From Methanobrevibacter millerae (lineage in GTDB: Archaea; Methanobacteriota; Methanobacteria; Methanobacteriales; Methanobacteriaceae), in contig NZ_FMXB01000001.1 in assembly GCF_900103415.1 (NCBI RefSeq), forward strand, positions 1 to 64,000: 64,000 nucleotides of DNA, in the 5' to 3' direction. The translations under genes were made by a program, and so were the position numbers. Below, piece by piece: positions 57,373 through 64,000 of the stretch; within the stretch, counting starts at the first letter, position 1; each line of letters starts with the position of its first letter. The notes below the pieces were generated by a model. It made no database searches. It was not told where the DNA came from and was given only the letters and a program-made list of their open reading frames with translations.

Positions 57373-57373
57373 A

Positions 57374-57646
57374 TTATTCGTATTGCTTTACAATATTTAG
57401 GTAATAGCTTCCTTTTTCGGTGATACGATAAATCCTGTATCTTTTGTCCTCTTCGTTGAGGCATTCAACCAGTTTAGCGTCTTTAAGGGTTTTAAGGTAT
57501 TTTGAAACATGATTGCTGTTATCTCCAATTTCCTTGCTTATTTTGGATGGTATTTTGTCTTCAAATTCGAGTGATTTCAACACTTCTATTCTCCTTTTGG
57601 AACGTACTAGCAAGGATATTATTCGCATATCATCTTTCTTTTCCAT
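57374..57646 (-). CDS. winged-helix regulator, paralog 2
   Basis: 90 residues, an ArsR/MarR-like winged helix almost alone: LLVRSKRRIEVLKSLEFED, IPSKISKEI, HVSKYLKTLKDAKLVECL and the wing DKRYRIYRITEKGSYYL. It is a shorter relative of the protein at 19058, without its coiled coil. A perfect palindrome with CTATTAG core lies 43 bases upstream (57689-57708), suggesting autoregulation. Convergent with speB. Confidence 0.82.
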   Translation of the reverse strand: MEKKDDMRIISLLVRSKRRIEVLKSLEFEDKIPSKISKEIGDNSNHVSKYLKTLKDAKLVECLNEEDKRYRIYRITEKGSYYLNIVKQYE

Positions 57647-57688
57647 ATAATAATTTTTGTCTTTTAGTTATATTATTGATATGTATAT

Positions 57689-57708
57689 GCTATTAGCATA
57701 TTAATAGC
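57689..57708. promoter_or_regulatory. palindromic operator candidate
   Basis: GCTATTA-GCATAT-TAATAGC, perfect 7-bp arms, 43 bases before the ATG of the winged-helix gene and about 100 bases before the gene at 57808. Shares CTATTAG with the site at 19565-19584, also 43 bases before its gene. Confidence 0.5.
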
Positions 57709-57807
57709 ATAATAATATTTTGTGCTTATTGAAGTTATTTTTCAAACAATATCATTAAATATCACCGTTAACCATAATTATAATATTAACAAATGGAGCA
57801 AATTATT

Positions 57808-59028
57808 ATGGAAAAGAGAAATATTGACCTTTCTGGACATATTATCGACTCATTGATTTTAACCAAGACAATGGGCATAATTATGGACAAGGGAGGAGAA
57901 TTTAATATATTGGAAATCGAGGTTGGACGAAAAAAGTCAGATACCAGTCATGCGAAGATTGAAGTTTCAGCAGAATCTCCCGAATTATTAGATTCCATAT
58001 TAGATGAATTGTCTGTTCTCGGCGCATCAATCGATGAAATCAAGGAGGTCAATCTTGTTGCATCAGAAAAGGATAAAGTTGCTCCTGAAGGTTTTTATTC
58101 ATCATCCAATCACGTTACTCATATTTATTACGATGGGGATTGGATTCCTGTTGAAGACATTGAAATGGACTGTCTGGTCGTTGTTGATGAGGAAAACAAA
58201 AGCGCTCGCGTAAAGCCAATAGCTGACATTAAGGCCGGAGATAAAATCGTTGTAGGCCTTGACGGAGTTAAAGTTACGCCTCCAAACAGATCCAGGGACG
58301 AACAGCAGGTATTCGAATTTATGAACAGTGACGTATCTTCCGAAAAGCCATTAATGAATATCATAAACGGTATTGCCGAAGAGATGAAGGAAATCAAGGC
58401 AAAAGGCGGAAAAATCGGAATCGTCGGAGGACCTGCAATCGTTCACACAGGTTCAGGAAAATACCTGGCCGCACTGGTTCGTGAAGGCTACATTGATGTC
58501 ATTATGGCAGGTAATGCCCTTGCAACTCACGATATGGAGTCCAATATCTTCGGAACATCCCTAGGTATTGAAGTGGAGACCGGAAAAATCGTTGCTCATG
58601 GTCATACCCACCACATGAGAACAATCAATAAAATCAACCGTTCAGGCTCAATCAGAGAAGCCGTTGCAGACGGAACGTTAACGGGCGGAATAATGTATGA
58701 ATGTATCAAAAACGATGTTCCATTTGTCCTTGCGGGCTCAATCCGTGATGACGGACCTTTGCCTGACGTCATTACAGACGTTGTCGAGTCCCAAAAGGAA
58801 ATGAGGAAATACGCACAGGAAATGGACATGGTCATAATGATTGCAACCATGCTTCACTCAATAGCTACCGGAAACATGCTCCCATCAAGAGTTAAAACTA
58901 TTTGTGTTGACATCAACCCGTCCACCGTTACAAAGCTCTCAGATAGGGGAAGTGCACAGGTAATTGGCATCGTTACCGACATAGGATCATTTTTACCTCT
59001 TCTTTACCATGCTTTATGCGAGGATTAG
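57808..59028 (+). CDS. LOR/SDH-domain protein, probable archaeal ornithine cyclodeaminase
   Basis: 406 residues of the TIGR00300 (LOR/SDH) family. A methanogen member has been described as an alternative ornithine cyclodeaminase (ornithine to proline and ammonia). Visible: N-terminal beta domain with [37 protein letters not shown] (about 215) and [17 protein letters not shown] (about 350). ATG 57808 is preferred since GGAG lies nine bases before it; another ATG is at 57793. It is followed after three bases by ade. Confidence 0.8.
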   Translation: MEKRNIDLSGHIIDSLILTKTMGIIMDKGGEFNILEIEVGRKKSDTSHAKIEVSAESPELLDSILDELSVLGASIDEIKEVNLVASEKDKVAPEGFYSSSNHVTHIYYDGDWIPVEDIEMDCLVVVDEENKSARVKPIADIKAGDKIVVGLDGVKVTPPNRSRDEQQVFEFMNSDVSSEKPLMNIINGIAEEMKEIKAKGGKIGIVGGPAIVHTGSGKYLAALVREGYIDVIMAGNALATHDMESNIFGTSLGIEVETGKIVAHGHTHHMRTINKINRSGSIREAVADGTLTGGIMYECIKNDVPFVLAGSIRDDGPLPDVITDVVESQKEMRKYAQEMDMVIMIATMLHSIATGNMLPSRVKTICVDINPSTVTKLSDRGSAQVIGIVTDIGSFLPLLYHALCED

Positions 59029-59031
59029 AAA

Positions 59032-60747
59032 ATGACGTTTACAGCTTATATCCTCGATGTCATGACGGATTCTGTCTATCCGGCAAGAATCACCATCGAC
59101 AATGGGATATTTTCGGAAATCGTTCCGATTGTTCCTGATGAGGATTTTAAGGTTGATGTGGAAGGTCTGCTTCTTCCGGGATTCATAGATTCTCACATTC
59201 ACATTGAAAGCAGCATGCTCACGCCTGCTCAGTTTGCCAAGGTTGCCGTAAGGCACGGTACCACTTCGGTCGTCTGCGATCCTCATGAAATAGCCAATGT
59301 CTGTGGAATCGAAGGCATTGAATTCATGATTGAAAACGCAAGCCATGTTCCTTTCAATTTCTATTTCTCAGCACCTTCATGTGTTCCGGCAACGGCCTTT
59401 GAAACATCCGGTGCCACTATTGACTCAGACGACATCGAATTCCTGCTTCAAAAGGAGGAAATGGTCGCTTTGGGAGAAATGATGAATTTCCCCGGTGTCA
59501 TTAACGGCGATGAGGAAGTCTTAAGAAAACTGAAACTGGCAAAGAAGTATGACAAGCCCATTGACGGTCATGCCCCCCTGCTTTCAGGCAAGGAATTGGA
59601 TAAATACCTTGAACAGTATATAGTAACCGATCACGAATGCAGTAACTTTTCGGAAGCTATTGAGAAAAAGCAGAAAGGCATGAAAATTATGGTACGTGAC
59701 GGTTCATCTGCTAAGAATATGGAAGTACTTTTTGATTTTAATGAAAGGCTGAACTACTGGAAAAATCAGGAAAGCTTTGGAATCATACCTACTGAAGTTC
59801 TTGAGCGAAGAATCAACTCTCCGATATTCGATTTCATCGTAAGTGACGACAAGAATCCTAGGGATTTAGTCAACGGTCATTTAAACAAATCCATTAAAAA
59901 GGCATGGAATTTAGGTGTTGATATCATAAAGGCCATTGAAATGGTTACCATCAATCCTGCTGCACATTATAATCTTGATGCTGGAGCTATCGTAACCGGA
60001 GCAAAGGCAGACTTCGTAATAGTTGATAATCTGCTTGATTTTAATATACTTAAGACCTATATCTCAGGTGAATGCGTATTCGATGGGGAAAACGTTTTGT
60101 TTGATGCTCCGGAAGTGGAAACTGAAAATACGATTAAGGCCTCTCTCAAAAAGCCTGAAGACTTTGATGTTTTATACGACGGTGATGAATGCGAAGTAAA
60201 TGTCATCAAATGCTACAACGGCGATTTGCTAACCAAAAAGACAACCGCCAAATTACTTTGCAAAAACGGCAAGGTTCAGCCGGACATTTACGAGGACATA
60301 TTAAAAATTGCTGTCGTTGAACGCTACGGCGGAAATAACATAGCCAACGCATTCATTAAAGGATTCAGCCTTAAGAACGGTGCAATGGCTTCATCAATAT
60401 CCCACGATTCACATAACATAATCGTTGTCGGATATGACTCAAAAATGATGGCCGATGCGGTTAATATGGTGATTGAAAACAATGGTGGTATTTCCGTTGT
60501 AAGCGAAGACTTCAGAGACTCTCTTGCCCTTCCGATTGCGGGGCTTATGAGCAATAAGGATGCATTTGAAGTTGCAAAAAAACTTAGAATCCTTCAGAAA
60601 ATGGCTGACGCCCTGGGATGTGAGCTTGACGCACCATTCATGACGATGGCGTTCATGGCGCTTTTGGTGATTCCATCCTTAAGAATATCGGCTAAGGGTC
60701 TTTTTGACTGTGACAGCTTTGAATTCATTGACGTTATCATGGATTAA
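59032..60747 (+). CDS. ade: adenine deaminase
   Basis: 571 residues of the amidohydrolase superfamily, converting adenine to hypoxanthine and ammonia. Motifs: [18 protein letters not shown] (46-63) for metal binding, [20 protein letters not shown], and NPAAHYNLD; the C-terminal ade domain has [12 protein letters not shown]. It overlaps the convergent DUF447 gene by four bases at its 3' end and follows the LOR/SDH gene closely, suggesting co-transcription. Confidence 0.95.
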   Translation: MTFTAYILDVMTDSVYPARITIDNGIFSEIVPIVPDEDFKVDVEGLLLPGFIDSHIHIESSMLTPAQFAKVAVRHGTTSVVCDPHEIANVCGIEGIEFMIENASHVPFNFYFSAPSCVPATAFETSGATIDSDDIEFLLQKEEMVALGEMMNFPGVINGDEEVLRKLKLAKKYDKPIDGHAPLLSGKELDKYLEQYIVTDHECSNFSEAIEKKQKGMKIMVRDGSSAKNMEVLFDFNERLNYWKNQESFGIIPTEVLERRINSPIFDFIVSDDKNPRDLVNGHLNKSIKKAWNLGVDIIKAIEMVTINPAAHYNLDAGAIVTGAKADFVIVDNLLDFNILKTYISGECVFDGENVLFDAPEVETENTIKASLKKPEDFDVLYDGDECEVNVIKCYNGDLLTKKTTAKLLCKNGKVQPDIYEDILKIAVVERYGGNNIANAFIKGFSLKNGAMASSISHDSHNIIVVGYDSKMMADAVNMVIENNGGISVVSEDFRDSLALPIAGLMSNKDAFEVAKKLRILQKMADALGCELDAPFMTMAFMALLVIPSLRISAKGLFDCDSFEFIDVIMD

Positions 60748-61370
60748 ACGTCATAACCCTTTTCATTTATCTTTTCCTTAATATTTTCCATCGCTTTTTT
60801 ATCCATTTTTGAGCCGACTTTTCTAACGACTCTATAAGCTTCTCTAAAGCTGTCCAGATAATACTTTCTTTTTTCATAGTCAACCAAATCCAATTTTGAA
60901 TAATTGGCCAAACTTTCTATAACGTATCCGAAAGCTCTGTTATATGCATTAACTGGATTGTTGATAATTAATTCACAAACGTCTGCCTTGATTACTATGG
61001 CTTCGGACTTTTTCCTGATCGGATCGCTCTGCGTGACGGCCTCTTTCAAATCGGTTACCTCACATTTAAAATAGCAGTCAGCATTTTTAATTGATTTATC
61101 CTCATTGAAGTCCTCTTCCATGAGATTGTCCAGCAAAGACCACGTGAAAAGAAGCGGATTGTGGGTAATGTTAACGACAAACTCGCGTTGGGATATAATA
61201 TTGTCTAAAGTATGGATTCCTTTAAAGATACGACACATTACCTTGTCTGAACCCCTGCAGATGACTCCAATAGGGGCGGCATTCAAATTGCCGTCAATAT
61301 CTGCAGTAGTGATTATGGTCTCGTATTGGTGGCCTTTTTCCATTCCTATTTTTGATAAATCAATCTGCAT
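60744..61370 (-). CDS. DUF447 family protein, paralog 2
   Basis: 208 residues, related to the protein at 16174: [47 protein letters not shown], and [19 protein letters not shown] flavin-binding split-barrel fold is expected from family; the function is unknown. It is convergent with ade. Confidence 0.8.
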   Translation of the reverse strand: MQIDLSKIGMEKGHQYETIITTADIDGNLNAAPIGVICRGSDKVMCRIFKGIHTLDNIISQREFVVNITHNPLLFTWSLLDNLMEEDFNEDKSIKNADCYFKCEVTDLKEAVTQSDPIRKKSEAIVIKADVCELIINNPVNAYNRAFGYVIESLANYSKLDLVDYEKRKYYLDSFREAYRVVRKVGSKMDKKAMENIKEKINEKGYDV

Positions 61371-61459
61371 ATATTATAAATTATCTTTTATTTTTAAAAA
61401 AACTTTTTATATTTTAAATTAGAAAAATATAAGATAATAAAAATTGAGGAGTTTTTTTC

Positions 61460-62467
61460 ATGAACTATAAAATGTATGATGAAATGATGGAACAGCCTGA
61501 TTCACTTAGAAAAACTTTTGAAAGTGAATTGCCTACAATGAACGAAGTTTCCGAAATGGTCAAGAAAGCGGACAAGGTTTATCTGATTGGTTGCGGTAGT
61601 TCTATCTCAACTTGTTACAGCGTTAGAGATGCAATTAGAATGTCTACATCAATGAATATAGAAGTATTTTCAGGATATGAATTCAATTACAACAAATTTT
61701 TACAGAAAGGGGAAAATTCACTTGCAATATTCACGTCACAGTCCGGTGAAACCGCTGACACATTGTCTTCCCTCAGGCGTGCAAACGAATACGGAATACA
61801 CACAGTTTCCATTTCCAACGAACCAGATAGTTCTATGATTAAAGAAGCTAAAACTCCAATTATTACCAGATGTGAAACGGAAACAGCTATTCTCGGTACA
61901 AAAACCTACGTAACACAAATCGCATGTCTTTATCAGATCCTATTTGCAGCTTCAGACTATGAGAAAAAGGATGAACTGCTTGAACAATTGCAGCAAATTC
62001 CTGATATCATAGAAGAGTTGCTTGAAACAACTGAAGAAGATAACAAAAAGTTAGCTGAAGAGTTTAAGGATGAGGAAATCTTTTATTGTCTTGGAAGCGG
62101 CCCTAACTTCGGTCTTTCATTCAAACTGGCAATGACAATGCTTATGGAAGGAGCAATCAAGCATGCATGTCCACTTTATTCAGCTGAATTCAGGCATGGT
62201 TTAATAGAACGTGCCGAAAAAGACGTTCCTATCATTATCTTTGACTCTGACTTTGAATCCGATGAGATTACAAGAAAAGCAATAGAATTTTCCAAAAACC
62301 TTGAGCTTAAAATGATCGTATACAATTTAAGCGACTACGCTGATGTCAATAACCTATTGTCTCCATTGGTTTATGTTGTTCCTTTGGAATGGTTTGTCTA
62401 TTACCTGGCACACTTCAACGGCGAAGACCCTGGTGCTACAAGACACATCGGCAAGGTAAGGTATTAA
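61460..62467 (+). CDS. double-SIS domain sugar-phosphate isomerase/deaminase-like protein
   Basis: 335 residues with two SIS domains: [19 protein letters not shown] and [12 protein letters not shown] (about 41-100), then [18 protein letters not shown] and [10 protein letters not shown] (about 208-255). It matches the isomerase half of GlmS and related FrlB/AgaS-type enzymes but has no glutaminase domain, so it may be a hexosamine-phosphate deaminase or isomerase. GGAG precedes the ATG. Confidence 0.85.
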   Translation: MNYKMYDEMMEQPDSLRKTFESELPTMNEVSEMVKKADKVYLIGCGSSISTCYSVRDAIRMSTSMNIEVFSGYEFNYNKFLQKGENSLAIFTSQSGETADTLSSLRRANEYGIHTVSISNEPDSSMIKEAKTPIITRCETETAILGTKTYVTQIACLYQILFAASDYEKKDELLEQLQQIPDIIEELLETTEEDNKKLAEEFKDEEIFYCLGSGPNFGLSFKLAMTMLMEGAIKHACPLYSAEFRHGLIERAEKDVPIIIFDSDFESDEITRKAIEFSKNLELKMIVYNLSDYADVNNLLSPLVYVVPLEWFVYYLAHFNGEDPGATRHIGKVRY

Positions 62468-62482
62468 TTTCTAAAATTTAAG

Positions 62483-62525
62483 CAGTAGAAGCTATTCTAC
62501 TGTTATTTTAATCTATTTTTTAACA
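62483..62525 (+). terminator. terminator hairpin after SIS gene
   Basis: CAGTAGA (62483-62489) pairs with TCTACTG (62496-62502) across a 6-base loop, followed by T-rich sequence. Confidence 0.6.
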
Positions 62526-62633
62526 TTTGGCTTTTAATAAGGCTTTTTTAACATATTTTATAAATTTTATATATAATGTTTTGCATATTCATATTTGTAT
62601 TAAACTTTTTGAAATGGTAATTGGGGTGTAAAA

Positions 62634-64000
62634 ATTTTTAATAGGAAATATGCAATTATTCTTTCCATTGTTCTGACATTGTTCATTGCGATGGGTTCAC
62701 TTTCAGCTGCTGATTTAAACGATACCTGTGAGGATTATGTCTCAGGGACTGTTTTTCAGGAATTTCATTCTTTAGATGATGACGTTACGGCCAATGGTAC
62801 AATTCCAACCTCTCTGGCCGGAAACGACACTGAAATGTATTTTGGAAGCGGTGAATCATTTAAGGTTTCACTAACAGACGTTAACGGAACTGCATTGTCA
62901 AACGAAAGCGTAATATTTACGATTAATGCAAATAACTATACCAGAACCACTGACGTTAACGGCACTGCTTCAATCAAAATCAACCTGAACTCAGGAAGCT
63001 ATAATGTGACATCTTATTTTGCTGGAACTGACATTTATAGCTCTTCAAATACTTCACATGTCATTAATGTCCTCTCAACGATTTTAGGTGATGATATCGA
63101 GAAATTTTATAAAAACGATACTCAGTATTATGCAACTTTTAAAGACAGCAGCGGCAATCTGCTGGTAGATACAAACGTCACTTTCAACATCAACGGCGTT
63201 TATTATGAAAGAAAGACCAATGAAAAGGGTACTGCAAGGCTCAACATTAATCTCAATTCAGGAAAATACATTTTAACAGCCATCAATCCGGCCAATGGCG
63301 AGATGCATTCCAATAACGTCACCGTGATTTCCACATTATACGGCTCTGACGTTGTGAAATACTATAAAAACGACACCCAGTATTATGTAACTCTCGTAAA
63401 CGGTGAAGGAAAGCCATTGGCAAACCAGAAAGTTACTTTCAACATCAATGGCGTTTACTATGAGCGAACCGCAGATTCAAACGGAATTGCCAGAATGAAC
63501 ATCAACCTGAATCCTGGAAACTACACGATTACTGCAATCAGTTCCTTTAACAATGAGATGCACTCAAACAACATTGAGGTATTGCCTACGATATCAGCTG
63601 AGGATTTAACCATGAATTATAAGGACGGCAGCAGATTCTGCGCCAACGTTCTTGACGATAATGGAAATCCTCTGGCCAAAAGCGATGTGGTGTTCAACAT
63701 TAACGGTGTTTATTACACCCGCACAAGCGACAATGAGGGCAACGCATATTTAAACATCAATCTTGAAGTTGGAAGCTATGTCATAACAGCAACCAACAAT
63801 AAAGGCCTTTCAGTTTCAAAAACGATTAAGATTAATAAGGGAGATTCCACTATCAAGGCCAGTGATGCCCATATTATTGTAGGCGTTGACAGAGACTATA
63901 CTGTTACGTTAATGGGCGTCAACAACAAGACAGTTCCTTTAAACCTAATAAGTTTCAGATATAATGGTGTTAACGTCAATGCGGTTTCAAATGAAAACGG
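62634..64000 (+). CDS. adhesin-like surface protein, 3' end missing
   Basis: The frame is open to the window end (about 455 codons). A signal peptide (NRKYAIILSIVLTLFIAMGS, then LSA) is followed by at least four repeats of about 86 residues with KNDTQYY and FNINGVYYER motifs, as in the C-terminal part of the protein at 36030. The frame has no ATG, GTG or TTG near the strong GGGGTG at 62623-62628; the codons at the right distance are ATT (62634) and TTT (62637). An ATT start, or a TTG mutated to TTT, is likely. Secreted and probably cell-surface attached. Confidence 0.8.
   Translation, partial: MFNRKYAIILSIVLTLFIAMGSLSAADLNDTCEDYVSGTVFQEFHSLDDDVTANGTIPTSLAGNDTEMYFGSGESFKVSLTDVNGTALSNESVIFTINANNYTRTTDVNGTASIKINLNSGSYNVTSYFAGTDIYSSSNTSHVINVLSTILGDDIEKFYKNDTQYYATFKDSSGNLLVDTNVTFNINGVYYERKTNEKGTARLNINLNSGKYILTAINPANGEMHSNNVTVISTLYGSDVVKYYKNDTQYYVTLVNGEGKPLANQKVTFNINGVYYERTADSNGIARMNINLNPGNYTITAISSFNNEMHSNNIEVLPTISAEDLTMNYKDGSRFCANVLDDNGNPLAKSDVVFNINGVYYTRTSDNEGNAYLNINLEVGSYVITATNNKGLSVSKTIKINKGDSTIKASDAHIIVGVDRDYTVTLMGVNNKTVPLNLISFRYNGVNVNAVSNEN

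Overview
The window looks like the chromosome of a Methanobacteriales methanogen, most likely a Methanobrevibacter-type gut archaeon. The evidence is archaeal translation genes (S12, S7, aEF-2 with its diphthamide site, aEF-1A, S10, aRF1, aIF5A), a split archaeal glutamate synthase next to an F420-hydrogenase-beta-like protein, a probable coenzyme F430 synthetase, a fused NADP phosphatase/NAD kinase, very AT-rich spacers with TATA boxes, and two adhesin-like proteins made of beta-helix and Ig-like repeats. Genus is inferred from gene content only.

Layout. 1-967: left edge with the 5' part of a minus-strand cas6 (TTG start) behind a small membrane-protein gene; no CRISPR array is inside the window. 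1853-7119: str-type translation cluster rpsL-rpsG-aef2-tuf-rpsJ, then two identical tandem tRNA-Ser(TGA) genes. 7101-14290: minus-strand cobK / P-type ATPase / UPF0146, a RimI-type acetyltransferase, a zinc-ribbon membrane protein, an unknown duplicated-module protein, aRF1 and a small basic protein. 14672-21744: bacterial-type glutamate dehydrogenase, then an accessory stretch (DUF447 protein, 45-residue Cys-rich protein, Rpn-type nuclease with a coiled-coil minisatellite, a winged-helix regulator, zinc-ribbon proteins, unknowns). 21935-30304: nitrogen assimilation: glnA behind an NrpR-like operator, then a GOGAT operon (glutamine amidotransferase, GXGXG, circularly permuted FrhB-like, FMN synthase) followed by a KaiC-like/PPDK ATP-grasp fusion. 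30305-36029: zinc-ribbon membrane protein, Ogt, M48 protease, TDT transporter, and an AT-rich accessory stretch with a candidate structured RNA, a 48-residue Cys-rich protein and a decayed insertion element with 20-bp terminal inverted repeats. 36030-43328: a 2432-residue adhesin-like protein.

43853-55601, mostly minus strand: DUF2142 membrane protein, a HIRAN / ARPP-1 pair, a Kef-type antiporter, then GfcR-like regulator, Gfo/Idh dehydrogenase, hemC, probable cfbE, NAD kinase fusion and pyruvoyl arginine decarboxylase. 55641-62467: small membrane protein, aIF5A, agmatinase, a second winged-helix regulator with its own palindrome, an ornithine-cyclodeaminase-like (LOR/SDH) protein, adenine deaminase, a second DUF447 protein and a double-SIS protein. 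62634-64000: the 5' part of a second adhesin-like protein that lacks a standard start codon.

How it works together. GdhA and GS/GOGAT give two ammonia-assimilation routes, and the permuted FrhB-like subunit suggests F420 or ferredoxin wiring for GOGAT. PdaD and SpeB make agmatine and putrescine beside aIF5A, which in archaea carries a polyamine-derived lysine modification. HemC, CfbE and CobK belong to tetrapyrrole (F430 and corrinoid) synthesis. The most interesting unexplained items are the permuted FrhB, the KaiC-like/PPDK fusion, the GNRA-capped hairpin near 35.05 kb, the palindrome cluster near 30.6 kb and the shared operator motif of the two winged-helix paralogs.
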